Assembly (NCBI RefSeq): GCF_014201875.1
Contig: NZ_JACHFL010000001.1
Location: 558,001-622,000, forward strand
Source of the DNA: Deinococcus humi
Lineage (GTDB): Bacteria > Deinococcota > Deinococci > Deinococcales > Deinococcaceae
Reading direction: 5' to 3'
Length of the DNA stretch: 64,000 nucleotides
Shown: positions 1-9,305 of the stretch, one piece after another
Layout of the letters: the number at the start of each line of letters is the position of its first letter
Position numbering within the stretch: position 1 is the stretch's first letter
Program-made: the position numbers and the translations under genes
The notes under the pieces: model-generated
The model's input: only the letters and a program-made list of their open reading frames with translations
The model's database searches: none
Told to the model about the DNA's origin: nothing

Positions 1-2098
1 CAACAGGCGGGGCCGCACCGGTCTGCGGGCGGTCCAGCAGCGTCATGGCCTGCACCGGAGCGTACATGTCCCGGCTGGAGATAGGATCGCCCGCGCTGGA
101 GATGGTTCGCAGCACCTGCCCGCCCTGACGCACAGCATAGATCTGTCCCTCCGGCCCCACGCTGATCAGCCACGGCGCCTCGGTGGGTTCCCCCACCAGC
201 GTGTCGAGGGCAAAGGTCACGCCCGGTGTGCCGTCGGCCTCAATCTTGCGGAGTTTGCGGGCCACACCGTCCACGATGTACACCGCGCCGTGCCGGTCCA
301 CGCCCAGGCCCTCGAGGGTGCGCAGGCTCTCGCTGTGGCGGTCCAGCCGGAAGGCGTAGCGGCTGAGGTAATCCCCCTGCGCCGTGAAGCGCTGAACCTC
401 ATTGTTGCCGGTATCCAGCACGAAGAGGTGGCCGTCCGGCGAGGCCACCATGCGGCGCGGCCTGTCGAAACGGCCCAGGCCCTGCCCACGCCCACCGAAG
501 CGCCGGACGAACTGTCCCGAGCTGTTGTAGACGACAATATGATGCGCCTCGCCGTCCAGCACATACACGTGGCCCTGCGTGAACGCGATGTCCAGCGGTT
601 GCAGCAGTTCGCCCTCGCCCAGGCCGTAGGGACCGAAGCTCAGGAGCTCGCGGCCCTGTGGGTCGAGCTTGCGGACCAGCGCGCCCGACTTGCCCTGGCG
701 GTATTCCTGCAGGGTGATGTACAGGTTGCCGTCCGGGTCGCCGGCCAGGGCATTGGGGACGCTGGGCAGCCCCTGCGCCGCGCTGCCCTGATCGCACAGG
801 CTGGCGCGCAGCTTGCCGTGCAGGTCCAGCAGACGCACAGTGCCGCGTTTTTCCTGAACGCTCAGGGCCAGGGCCAGGGGATCGCTGAAGACCTCGTCGC
901 TCAGCACGCCCGCATCGAGCCGGGTGATCACCTCATCCAGGGTGGGGCGCTGCGCCGGGTCCTTCTCGATCATATTCAGGATCAGGTCATTGAGACGGCC
1001 CGGCACTTCCAGCCGCACCTGCTTGGGCGGCTTGGGAGCCTCGAACACCTGCTGATGCACCACAGCCTCATAGCTGCCCCGGAACGCGGTTTGACCGCTG
1101 ACCATCTCGTACGCCAGCAGACCCAGCGAGTACACGTCGCTGCGAGCGTCCACGCGGTTGCCCTTGGCCTGCTCGGGGGCCATGTAGATCGGGGTGCCCA
1201 CCCGCGCGCCGGTCATGGTCAGGCGGGTCAGGACCTTGCCCACCGCGATCCCGAAGTCCATCAGCTTGACGCCGCCCTCTCGCAATTGCCCGTCGTGAAA
1301 AGCGTTCTTGAGCATCATGACGTTGCCAGGCTTGATGTCGCGGTGAACCACGTTCTGCATGTGAATGTGGCGCAGCGCGTCAGCCAGCGCGCGCAGAATC
1401 TGCACCGAGTCGGTGAAGGCAAGGCTGCGGTCCTCAAGCAGGGTCTCCAGGCTCTCGCCATCCAGAAATTCCATGGCGATGTAATGTTCGGGGTCCTGCA
1501 TGCGGTAGTCGTAGACGCGCACGATGTTGGGATGGCTGAAACGCTTGAGCACCTCAGCCTCGCGGTAGAAGCGTTTGACGAATTTGGCGTCGGCCAGGTA
1601 CTTCTCTTGCGGCACCTTGAGGGCCACGATGCGCCCGTCACTGTTGCGGCGCGCACGGTAGACGCTGCCCATCCCGCCGATGCCGATGCGGTCCATCACC
1701 TCGTAATCCTGGAACTTGAGGTCCGACTTGGTCGACGACAGCGTGCTGCGGCGCGTCAGACTGGGTGTGGGGGAGCGGACTGGCCGTGCGGGCTTGCCCG
1801 CCGCAGGCAGGTTGATCTCCTTGCGGCGCGCAGGCTGGGCGGGCAAGCCCGCTCCCTGGGCCAGGGAGATGAGGCCCCCGGTCAGGATCACCGCCAGCAC
1901 AGCCAGCGCTCCCTGGGCGCGGTCCAGCGCCCTGAGCCATGAGGTTCCCTGGACTGTCCCCCCCAGCGCCAGGACCACCAGCGTGGCGACCAACGCCAGT
2001 GCCAGCACGCCTGCCAGGACGCTCAGGGCACGTTCTGGAAAGCGAACCAGCAGCAGCAGGCCCACCACGAACAGGGCGCCCAGCAGCAGAACGGTCAT
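1..2098 (-). CDS. Membrane Ser/Thr protein kinase with C-terminal NHL repeats (3' end cut by window)
   Basis: Frame is open from ATG at 2098 to the window edge (699 codons seen; C-terminus missing). Residues 1-81 hold three hydrophobic segments (about 3-18, 25-46, 62-81), then a Pro/Arg-rich linker and a Hanks-type kinase from about residue 130. Visible motifs are the glycine loop GIGGMGSVY, the VALK lysine, HRDIKPGN, DFG and an APE box. From about residue 430 there are propeller (NHL-type) repeats, for example LFVLDTGNNEVQRF and VYVLDGEAHHIVVY. It should phosphorylate proteins on Ser/Thr at the membrane. No hydrophobic segment separates kinase and propeller, so both should face the cytoplasm. 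It lies downstream of sbcC on the same strand after a 218 bp gap. The reading frame also carries an inverted repeat (separate entry). The substrate is unknown. Confidence 0.9.
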   Translation of the reverse strand, partial: MTVLLLGALFVVGLLLLVRFPERALSVLAGVLALALVATLVVLALGGTVQGTSWLRALDRAQGALAVLAVILTGGLISLAQGAGLPAQPARRKEINLPAAGKPARPVRSPTPSLTRRSTLSSTKSDLKFQDYEVMDRIGIGGMGSVYRARRNSDGRIVALKVPQEKYLADAKFVKRFYREAEVLKRFSHPNIVRVYDYRMQDPEHYIAMEFLDGESLETLLEDRSLAFTDSVQILRALADALRHIHMQNVVHRDIKPGNVMMLKNAFHDGQLREGGVKLMDFGIAVGKVLTRLTMTGARVGTPIYMAPEQAKGNRVDARSDVYSLGLLAYEMVSGQTAFRGSYEAVVHQQVFEAPKPPKQVRLEVPGRLNDLILNMIEKDPAQRPTLDEVITRLDAGVLSDEVFSDPLALALSVQEKRGTVRLLDLHGKLRASLCDQGSAAQGLPSVPNALAGDPDGNLYITLQEYRQGKSGALVRKLDPQGRELLSFGPYGLGEGELLQPLDIAFTQGHVYVLDGEAHHIVVYNSSGQFVRRFGGRGQGLGRFDRPRRMVASPDGHLFVLDTGNNEVQRFTAQGDYLSRYAFRLDRHSESLRTLEGLGVDRHGAVYIVDGVARKLRKIEADGTPGVTFALDTLVGEPTEAPWLISVGPEGQIYAVRQGGQVLRTISSAGDPISSRDMYAPVQAMTLLDRPQTGAAPPV
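1788..1852. repeat. Inverted repeat (REP-like palindromes) inside the kinase linker
   Basis: The 15-bp arm GCGGGCTTGCCCGCC at 1788-1802 is repeated exactly in reverse complement at 1838-1852. Each arm is itself a small palindrome (gcgggc-tt-gcccgc). Outside the right arm the sequence continues into CTCCC, and GGGAGCGG also occurs 15 bp before the left arm, so the two sides are related over a longer, interrupted stretch. In the protein it encodes the AGLPAQP and AGKPARP parts of the juxtamembrane linker. The core resembles the GGGAGCGGGCTTGCCCGC core known from Pseudomonas REP sequences; the relation is by eye only. Confidence 0.75.
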
Positions 2099-2316
2099 CG
2101 GCGCTGACCTCGGCTGGAAACGGGCGACAGGCAGAGCAGGGTCATCTGCCCCAGTTATACAGGCCCAACCCTTGCGCCACACTTACAAGACGCAACACAA
2201 GAATCAGGACTGAACTTCAGATGTTCCCCGTTATGGGACCACAGGGGAAGGCGGTGCGGCGGCGGGCGGGACCGGAGACACCGCCAATCCTGAGGCGGGC
2301 CCACGTTTGACAGCCC

Positions 2317-5052
2317 CTACAGATCCAGCCGCTGCACGCTGCTTCCGGCCACGCTCTTGGTCACCAGCAGGCGGCTGGGCAGGCGCTCGGACAGGCTTTC
2401 CACGTGGGTCACGATGCCCACCATCCGGCCCTGGGTTCGCAGGCTCTCCAGGGCGTTGGCCACGGCCTCCAGGGCCTGCGGGTCCAGGGTGCCGAAGCCC
2501 TCGTCCAGAAACAGCGCGCCCAGTATCTTGTTGCCTGCCAGATAGTCGCTCAGGGCAATCGCCAGCGACAGAGACGCCAGAAACGTCTCGCCCCCCGACA
2601 GGGTCTTGACGCCGCGCACCTCGCCCGCGTTCCACAGGTCCTGCACCACGTAGTCGCCGTCTGCGAGAGCCAGCCGGTAACGCCCGTCGCTGATCTCGTG
2701 CAGCAGCAGGCCCGCACGGGTCAGCAGCTGGGCCTCCACCTCGGCCAGCAGAAACTGCTGGAACTCGTTGGCTTTCAGGGAGTTGGTCAGCGTCTGCCAG
2801 GTGTCGAAGGTACGGGCGGCGTCGGCGGCCTGGGTCTCGATCTCGGCCTTGCGGGCCAGACGTTCGCGTCCGGCGCGTTCCTGCTCCGCCAGACTGCCAG
2901 CGCGCTCGCGGGCAGCGGACAGGGCGGCGTCGGTGGCGGTCAGGTCACGCCCCACCTGTGACAGCTGGGCCGGATCGAAGGGGGCCGCACCCAGCTGCCG
3001 TTCCAGCTCGGCGAACGCCTCGGCCAGTTGCGCCCGTTGGGCAGCCTGGGTGCGCGCGGCCTCCTCCAGGGCGGCGATATCGCTTTCGGGCAACGCGGCG
3101 GCGCGGGCCTGGGCGGCGTCCATACCCAGTGTGGAAAGAGCGGCCTCCAGCGCGGTCTGGGCTTCCTGAGCGTCCGCCTCGCGGCCCGCAGCCGTCTTCT
3201 GTGCCGCCGCCAGGGTGGCATTTGCCGCCGCCAGCTCGCCCGCCGCGCGAGACAGCGCCGCGCCTGCCTCCTGCACACGCCTGCGCAGGACGGTGACATC
3301 GTTGAGCAGCTGGCGACGTTTTCCGGCGGGGTCCACTCCCGCCGCACGCACCCGCTCTGCCAGGCCAGCCAGCAGGCGCAGGGCTTCCGTCTGGGGATCG
3401 CCCGTGATCAGCGCTTCGGCGGCTCGGAGATCCTTCTCGCGCTGGTCGATGGCTTCCTGCCAGTTGCGGTTCTCGGCTTCCTTGTCGGCCAGCCACGTCT
3501 CGCGGGCCTTGAGGGCAGCGCGCAGATCGCTGAAGCGGCTACGGCGCTCATCCAGGGCGGCGCTCAGCGCCTTGACGCGGTCCTGCGCTGCACCCAGATC
3601 GGCGTGGGGGGCGTCGGGCAACCGACGAACCTCCTGCAGGCACAGCGGGCAGTCGTCGCCCACATGCAGGTGCGTGCGGTACGCGGCCAGGCCCGAGGTC
3701 AATCTCGCCTCTTCCAGCGCTTTCTGCGCGGCTTCCAGATCGGCCTTGGCAGTCTGGCCGTCGCGCTTGACCCGCTCCAGCTCCGCCGTTTCCTGTGTCT
3801 GTACAGTCTGCTCCGCTCCGAAGCGGCTCAGCGCCGAGTGCAGGCCCAGCCGCTCGGCCTCGAGTTGCACCCGTTCCTGACGATTCTTCTCGGCCTTCTC
3901 CGCCCCCGCGCGGGCCACCAGAAAGGCGTCCTCATCCCAGGGCAGCGGCTGTGGGTGCGTGGTCTGCGGAGTGCCGCCGGAGCGCTTGAGACGTGCGGTG
4001 TCGGCCTCAGCCTCGCGGAGTTTGTCGGCGCGGGCTTCCAGTTCGGGGATGCCCGCCTCAGCCTGCTGGGCCGCCTCCAGACCCATCTGAGCAGCTCCGG
4101 CAGCGCGCGCCGCCTGGGCCGCAGCCTCCTGTGCAACGGTCAGGGCCCGAGCCTCGCGCTCGGCGGCAATCCGGGCGCGTTCGGCGGCGTCCAGCAGCGG
4201 CAGCACTCCAGCCACGCGGCGGGCGCGGGCGGCGCGGGCGGCACCAGCCTGCACCCCAGCGGCGCGCGCGTCCAGCGCCCCCAGGCGGCGGCTTGTGTCC
4301 TCGCGCGCCTTCCAGACCTTCTCGATCTCGCGCAGGCGCACCAGGCTGTTTTGCAGGGCTTCCAGGCGGTCCCGCAGGCTCTCGGCCTCGGCGTCGGTGC
4401 GCTCGCGTTCGGCGCGCAGGGCCGTCACGGCCTCCAGCGTCACTCCAGCATATTCGTTTTCCAGCACGCTGTTCAGGCTGCTCACACGGTGCCTGAGTTC
4501 TTTGGCACGGTCAGAGGCAACGCGCTGCATGGCGGCGACGTGCTCAAGCCCAGTCAGTTCACCCAGGAGCGCCTGTCGCTCCTTGCCCGTGCCATGAAGC
4601 AGCCGGGCGAACTCTCCCTGCGGCAGCATCACGCTGCGGGCAAACGTCTTGAAATCGAGCCCCACCGCTGTGCGAATGCGCTCGTTGACCCCCTTCATGC
4701 CGCCGTCGCTGAGGTTGGCCCAGCGCCCGTCCGGGTCGCGGCGCTCGAAGCGCACCTCGTTTTCGGCCTGCCGGCGGCCCTTGGTGCGCGAGGCGCGGTA
4801 CGTCGTGCCGCCTACCTCGAAAGTCAGCCCCACGCTCAGGCCACGCTCGCCCTGCGAGATCAGCGCGTCCAGTCCCGCCGCGCCCAGCCGCGCCGTCTGC
4901 CCGTACAGGGCGAAGGTCATGGCGTCCAGCAGGCTGGATTTGCCGCTGCCCGTCGGCCCCACCAGGGCGAACAGTTCGAGGTCTCCAAAGTCCAGCTCGG
5001 TGAACTGTCGAAAGGCGGTGAAGCCCTGAACTTCCAAGCGGAGCGGCTTCAT
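2317..5052 (-). CDS. sbcC: Exonuclease SbcC (Rad50-like SMC ATPase)
   Basis: 911 aa, full length for SbcC. The ATPase head is split: Walker A GPTGSGKSS near residue 32, and the signature LSGGETFLASLSLA with Walker B ALFLDEGFGTLD at about 813-845. Between them lies a long Ala/Glu/Arg-rich coiled coil with a zinc hook CPLC at residues 468-471. It pairs with SbcD to make the ATP-dependent SbcCD (Mre11-Rad50-like) nuclease that opens hairpins and trims DNA ends. It follows sbcD after 61 bp, so the two are probably co-transcribed. The start is ATG at 5052, where MKPLRLEVQGFTAF matches the usual family N-terminus. Confidence 0.97.
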   Translation of the reverse strand: MKPLRLEVQGFTAFRQFTELDFGDLELFALVGPTGSGKSSLLDAMTFALYGQTARLGAAGLDALISQGERGLSVGLTFEVGGTTYRASRTKGRRQAENEVRFERRDPDGRWANLSDGGMKGVNERIRTAVGLDFKTFARSVMLPQGEFARLLHGTGKERQALLGELTGLEHVAAMQRVASDRAKELRHRVSSLNSVLENEYAGVTLEAVTALRAERERTDAEAESLRDRLEALQNSLVRLREIEKVWKAREDTSRRLGALDARAAGVQAGAARAARARRVAGVLPLLDAAERARIAAEREARALTVAQEAAAQAARAAGAAQMGLEAAQQAEAGIPELEARADKLREAEADTARLKRSGGTPQTTHPQPLPWDEDAFLVARAGAEKAEKNRQERVQLEAERLGLHSALSRFGAEQTVQTQETAELERVKRDGQTAKADLEAAQKALEEARLTSGLAAYRTHLHVGDDCPLCLQEVRRLPDAPHADLGAAQDRVKALSAALDERRSRFSDLRAALKARETWLADKEAENRNWQEAIDQREKDLRAAEALITGDPQTEALRLLAGLAERVRAAGVDPAGKRRQLLNDVTVLRRRVQEAGAALSRAAGELAAANATLAAAQKTAAGREADAQEAQTALEAALSTLGMDAAQARAAALPESDIAALEEAARTQAAQRAQLAEAFAELERQLGAAPFDPAQLSQVGRDLTATDAALSAARERAGSLAEQERAGRERLARKAEIETQAADAARTFDTWQTLTNSLKANEFQQFLLAEVEAQLLTRAGLLLHEISDGRYRLALADGDYVVQDLWNAGEVRGVKTLSGGETFLASLSLAIALSDYLAGNKILGALFLDEGFGTLDPQALEAVANALESLRTQGRMVGIVTHVESLSERLPSRLLVTKSVAGSSVQRLDL

Positions 5053-5113
5053 AGACCGGTCTCTGAGAGACAGATCATGAAATGATAGGCGCAGGAGAGC
5101 ATCTGCCAGAGCC

Positions 5114-6292
5114 TCACGCCACTTCCTCCGTCCGTGCCGCCTCGTCCGCTTCCTTGAAGGCGGCGCGTAGATCGTCAGGCAGTTCGCCGCGCCGCTCGCG
5201 GTAGTACTGCTCGTACAGCTGGGTCAGGCTCAGGCCCTCGCGTTTCCGTTCGGGCAGGGCCAGGTCTTCCTGGGTGGCTTCCAGGTCTACCGCCAGGGTG
5301 TTGGGGGCCAGCTTCAGCACCCGATCCTTGAGCCCCGGCAGGGCGGTTCCACTGGGGGCACGCACCACCACCTTCAACAGGCCGTCGAAACCCTTCAGGG
5401 CCTTGATCCGGGTCTCCACGTTGTCCAGATCGGCGCGCAGGGTCTTCAACTCGCGCCCACTCGCCAGTGGCAGAGTGTGGACACGGGCGGGACGCCCAGC
5501 CTCCACCTCGATCAGGTTGACCTGCTTCTTCTCGCCGCCCTCGCCGAAGTCCAGCTGGATGATGCTGCCGGGGTAGCACGCCAGCGGGGCGTCTGAGACC
5601 TGCTGTGGCTTGTGGATATGCCCCAGCGCCACGTACTGTGCGCCGGGCGGCAGTTGCAGTCCAGACAGGGTGTAGGCGTTGGTCAGATCGAACTGCAGCG
5701 TGCGCTCGGAGCCGCTGGGCACTGCGCCGTCCATGGTCGCGTGGGCCATCAGCATGTTGACGCTGCCCGCACGGAAACCTTCGCCCAGACGGCGTAAAAA
5801 GAAGCCCATTCCCTCGCGGTACTTCTGCCGCCACGCCCCAGTGTCCCCGCCCAGCAGGTCCGCGGCCTTGACCAGCCGCCGCTCGGACAGGTAGGGCAGG
5901 GCGCCCACGGTCAGGGACTCGCCACCCCTCGTCTCAATGGTCCGCACCATGTCCTGGGGGTTGCTGCTGGGCTGTGCCACAGCCTGAATGCCCACCCAGC
6001 CCAGCAGTCCCGTCACCGATTCCAGCCGCGCGGAACTGTCGTGGTTCCCGGCGATCACGATGCCCGGAATCCCGGCGTCACGCAGACGCAGGAAAAAGTC
6101 GAAGACAGCGGCCTCGGCGTCTGCCGAAGGGTTGGCCGTGTCGAAGAGATCGCCGGACACCAGCACGGCGTCGGCGCGCTCGCTGCGGGCCAGCGCGGCA
6201 ATCTCGGTTAAGGCCTGATGGATCTCGGGAGTCCGGTCATAACCACGCAGGTTGCGGCCCGCATGGAAATCAGCGGTATGAAGTACGCGCAT
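5114..6292 (-). CDS. sbcD: Exonuclease SbcD (Mre11-like nuclease)
   Basis: 392 aa calcineurin-like metallophosphoesterase. Metal-site motifs in order are TADFH (residues 6-10), SGDLFD, AGNHDS, MAHAT and GHIHKP. It is the nuclease subunit of SbcCD. The open frame continues 59 codons upstream, but MRVLHTADFH at 6292 is the standard SbcD N-terminus. A -10-like TAGATT lies 8 nt before that ATG, so the mRNA may be nearly leaderless. It is first in the sbcDC unit. Confidence 0.96.
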   Translation of the reverse strand: MRVLHTADFHAGRNLRGYDRTPEIHQALTEIAALARSERADAVLVSGDLFDTANPSADAEAAVFDFFLRLRDAGIPGIVIAGNHDSSARLESVTGLLGWVGIQAVAQPSSNPQDMVRTIETRGGESLTVGALPYLSERRLVKAADLLGGDTGAWRQKYREGMGFFLRRLGEGFRAGSVNMLMAHATMDGAVPSGSERTLQFDLTNAYTLSGLQLPPGAQYVALGHIHKPQQVSDAPLACYPGSIIQLDFGEGGEKKQVNLIEVEAGRPARVHTLPLASGRELKTLRADLDNVETRIKALKGFDGLLKVVVRAPSGTALPGLKDRVLKLAPNTLAVDLEATQEDLALPERKREGLSLTQLYEQYYRERRGELPDDLRAAFKEADEAARTEEVA

Positions 6293-6300
6293 CACAGAAA

Positions 6301-6306
6301 AATCTA
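6301..6306 (-). promoter_or_regulatory. -10 box for leaderless sbcD transcript
   Basis: On the minus strand TAGATT lies 8 nt upstream of the sbcD ATG and no ribosome site is visible. No convincing -35 was found. Confidence 0.45.
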
Positions 6307-6611
6307 GCACGGGGCAGTGAAGCGCAGCCGTGAGATCACTCTTTCGGAACCGCACTTTTTCAGCTTTTGTGGGGTTGGGCAGGGCCAGACGCGCCCTCGC
6401 CCTACCGCCCACCACGTTGCCGTGCCCCAATGACCCGGCCAGAGAGTCAACCTGCGCCTCAACGGCCACTCCCAGGATTTGCGAACGCCTGAGAGGGTGA
6501 GGGCCCCAGGCTTGTTTTCAACGCTGCAAGCCCGTGCAGACTTCGGCCCCACCTTCAGCCAAACCTAAATACCTGTTGAATGCCCTGCTATTTCCTTTCC
6601 CAGCCAGCCGC

Positions 6612-6617
6612 TAGAAT
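6612..6617 (+). promoter_or_regulatory. -10 box for near-leaderless M20 peptidase transcript
   Basis: TAGAAT ends 8 nt before the ATG at 6626, with no ribosome site between. The -35 is not recognisable. Confidence 0.45.
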
Positions 6618-6625
6618 TCTTCGCA

Positions 6626-7711
6626 ATGCCTCTTGACTATCTGGCGCGCATCGCGCAGACGCCTGCGCCCACATTCCAGGAGGGGCAGCGGGCCGAGCTG
6701 ATCGCGGAGCTGTGGCGGGAGCTGGGCTATCCCTGCGAGATCGACGCGGTGGGCAATGTGCTGACCCGCATTGCCCCACCCGCCACCGAGGGCCACCCCG
6801 CCCTGCTGCTGGCGTCGCACCTGGACACCGTGTTCGAGGCCGGGACTGACGTGACCGTGCGTGAGGACAGCGGGCGCCTGATCGGGCCAGGGGTGGGCGA
6901 CAACAGCGCCAGCCTGGCCGTCCTGACGGCGCTGCTGCGTGATCTGCGCGGTCAGACTGGCGTGCTGCGCCGTCCACTGTGGGTGGCGGCCAACGTGGGC
7001 GAGGAAGGGCTGGGCGATCTGCGCGGCAGCAAGTTCCTGATCTCCCAGCACCGCGCCGCGCTGGGGGCATTTATCGCAGTGGACGGCTACCTGGGCATCG
7101 CGGTCACTCGTGGGGTGGGGGTACGGCGCTACCGGGCTACCTTCGTGGGGCCGGGGGGGCACTCCTGGGGAGATCAGGCCCCCAGCGCCCTGCACGCGCT
7201 GGGGCGGGCCATCAGCGGGCTGTACGCTCTCCCGCTGCCCTCCACGCCGCGCACCACCCTGAATGTGGGGGTGGCCTCGGGCGGCACCAGCGTCAATTCC
7301 ATTGCGGCCAGCGCCGAGCTGCTGCTGGATCTGCGTTCGCTGGATCCTGAGGTGCTGGGCAAACTGGACCGCCGCGCGGTTTCGGCGCTGCACACGGCGG
7401 CGCGCGAAGCAGGAGTGAGCGTGCAAATCGAGCAGGTGGGCGACCGTCCCGGCGGCGACCTGCACAGCGCGGCCCTGCTGCCGGCCATCCGTGAGGCGGC
7501 CCGCGAGATCAGGACGGAACTGAGGACGGCCTCCAGCAGCACCGATGCCAACGCCGCCGCCCCCCACGGCCTGCCTGCCGTCGCCATCGGCGTCTACCGC
7601 GGCGGCAACGCGCACCGCCTGGACGAATGGGTGCAGACCAGCAGCCTGGAACCGGGTCTGAAGTTCCTGCGCCGCGTGGTGGAGCTCTACCAGCAGCAGC
7701 CGGTGGTATAG
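6626..7711 (+). CDS. M20 family metallopeptidase / deacylase
   Basis: 361 aa with the M20 di-zinc layout: HLDTVFE (His and Asp), GPGVGDNSASLA (bridging Asp), NVGEEGLGD (catalytic Glu pair), and a C-terminal His in GGNAHRLDEW. A dimerisation domain with GPGGHSWGDQ lies between. The family hydrolyses amide bonds in peptides or N-acyl amino acids. It resembles tripeptidase / acetylornithine-deacetylase-like members; no signal peptide, so it is probably cytoplasmic. Substrate cannot be assigned. It stands alone, divergent from sbcD. Confidence 0.88.
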   Translation: MPLDYLARIAQTPAPTFQEGQRAELIAELWRELGYPCEIDAVGNVLTRIAPPATEGHPALLLASHLDTVFEAGTDVTVREDSGRLIGPGVGDNSASLAVLTALLRDLRGQTGVLRRPLWVAANVGEEGLGDLRGSKFLISQHRAALGAFIAVDGYLGIAVTRGVGVRRYRATFVGPGGHSWGDQAPSALHALGRAISGLYALPLPSTPRTTLNVGVASGGTSVNSIAASAELLLDLRSLDPEVLGKLDRRAVSALHTAAREAGVSVQIEQVGDRPGGDLHSAALLPAIREAAREIRTELRTASSSTDANAAAPHGLPAVAIGVYRGGNAHRLDEWVQTSSLEPGLKFLRRVVELYQQQPVV

Positions 7712-7879
7712 AGCCAGAGGGATAGGTCCAAACACGCCCGCCTCCTCAGTTCCCCCAATCCCCCCATCGCCTCTGTAGCCTTTCCCGCTTTTTGGCGTGC
7801 AGGCGCGGGCTTTCGTGACCTTGGCAGCAATTTCAGCCCACCATTTTCCCATCTGTTCAGAGCAGAATGGAGGGCAGTT

Positions 7880-9250
7880 ATGAAACCAACCGCGCGCTCA
7901 TCCGTCCCGCGCCGTGCCCTGTCCGGCAGCCCTCTCGTGGCCCACCTGGGACGCGCCTTGATGCTGGGCAGCGCGCTGCTGCTGAGCGGCACTGGGGCAC
8001 AGACCGTGGCTTCCCCGGCCCAACTGGTCTTCAACCGGGTCAACGGATTGATCGAGGCCAACTACGGTGGGCTGTCCACGGTGGACCGCGTGGCCCTGGC
8101 CGCCGAGTACCAGAAGCGGCTGGACGCCGTGTGCAGTTCGTCCCCTGCCGACTGCGCCGAGAGCAAGGCGTATCCGGTGATCCAGGCCGAGGTCACCGCA
8201 TTGGGCGACGAGCACACCTTCTTCCAGACGCCTGAGGATTTCAAGGAGTTCTCGGCCAGCGCCAGCGGGGGCAACCGCCTGCAGTTTGGTGTGAAGCTGG
8301 CCCGGCTGGACGGCGAGAACCGCGTGGTCACCGAGATCGTGCCGGGCAGCGCCGCCGAGGAAGGGGGCCTGCGGCGCGGCGACCTGCTGCTGACCATCGA
8401 CGGCAAGCCCTACACCTTCGCAGGCCTCAGGGTTGCCAAGGAAGGGGGCAAGCCCACGGCCCTGGGCCTGACTCGCCAGGGCACGAATCTGACGCTCACC
8501 CTGACCTCCCGCGAGAGCAGCACCCGTGACCTGCCGCGCCTCAGCTACGTCCCTGCCAGCACACCAGCGGGCGCGGCCAGTACCACCACGGCGGCGGGTG
8601 AGGTGGCCGTGCTCCGGATTCCTACCTTCCTGTCGGGCGGCGGCGTGGCGCAGCAGGTGCACGACCTTGTAGGAGAGGCGCAGCGACACGGAGCGACAGG
8701 GATGATCGTAGACCTGCGCGGCAATGGCGGTGGCAGCCTGTACGAATGCGACAGTGGCGTGAGCGCCTTCGTGCCCAGCGTGACCCGCGTGGCCCGCAGC
8801 GTGGACGGCAACGCCCGCACCGTGGTCAGCCGGGGGACGCGTCTGGAAGATGGCCGCCTTGCCGGAAGCGTCCGCAACCCCAAGCTGTGGACCGGCCCAC
8901 TGGCGGTGCTGGTGGACGCCGGCAGCGCCTCGTGCAGCGAGTTCTTCGCCTACGAGATTCAGTACGCCGGGCGCGGCCCGGTTATCGGTGAGACCACCGC
9001 CGGAGTGGGCAACACCGCCACGCGCATCTTTGAAGTGGGCGAGGGCGCGCTGCAACTGACCATCCTGAACTACGCCAAGCCCGATGGCACGCCGTACCCC
9101 ACCCGCATTACCCCCGACCAAACTTTCGCCCAGGGGGAGGAACAGATTCGTGCCCTGACCCAGGGCAAGGATGACCTGTTAGCCAATGGCCTGAAGGCGC
9201 TGGCCAAGGCCCCGGTGCTGACGCTGGACCCGACGCAGAACCAGCCCTGA
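7880..9250 (+). CDS. Exported S41 family peptidase with PDZ domain
   Basis: 456 aa. The start ATG at 7880 has GGAGG at 7869-7873. A basic N-terminus and hydrophobic stretch (about residues 25-40) form a signal peptide. Then come a helical S41 N-domain with GDEHTFF (His112), a PDZ domain (about 130-210, IVPGSAAEEGGLRRGD) and the S41 core, with DLRGNGGG and nucleophile Ser351 in GSASCSEFF. At the place where CtpA/Prc proteases carry the catalytic lysine, this protein has Val376 (TAGVGN). The retained His112 suggests tricorn-like Ser/His chemistry rather than the Ser/Lys dyad. It ends at a bidirectional terminator shared with accC. Confidence 0.9.
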   Translation: MKPTARSSVPRRALSGSPLVAHLGRALMLGSALLLSGTGAQTVASPAQLVFNRVNGLIEANYGGLSTVDRVALAAEYQKRLDAVCSSSPADCAESKAYPVIQAEVTALGDEHTFFQTPEDFKEFSASASGGNRLQFGVKLARLDGENRVVTEIVPGSAAEEGGLRRGDLLLTIDGKPYTFAGLRVAKEGGKPTALGLTRQGTNLTLTLTSRESSTRDLPRLSYVPASTPAGAASTTTAAGEVAVLRIPTFLSGGGVAQQVHDLVGEAQRHGATGMIVDLRGNGGGSLYECDSGVSAFVPSVTRVARSVDGNARTVVSRGTRLEDGRLAGSVRNPKLWTGPLAVLVDAGSASCSEFFAYEIQYAGRGPVIGETTAGVGNTATRIFEVGEGALQLTILNYAKPDGTPYPTRITPDQTFAQGEEQIRALTQGKDDLLANGLKALAKAPVLTLDPTQNQP

Positions 9251-9305
9251 GAGGGGTGAGAGGGGGAAGCACTCCTGGAGCTGCTTAAAAGCCTGACGCA
9301 AAGAC

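Larger units (their letters stand above)
6293..6625. other. 333-bp divergent intergenic region, no gene seen
   Basis: It separates sbcD (minus) from the M20 peptidase (plus). Only the two -10-like boxes next to the start codons were found. Short minus-strand open frames here are upstream extensions of sbcD without a ribosome site. Confidence 0.5.

Noticed and set aside
290..1942. 550-codon plus-strand open frame opposite the kinase
   Set aside because: It is antisense to a clear kinase/NHL frame and shows a His/Val/Gln-rich shadow composition.
3028..5085. 685-codon plus-strand open frame opposite sbcC
   Set aside because: Shadow of sbcC, which has complete ATPase and zinc-hook motifs.
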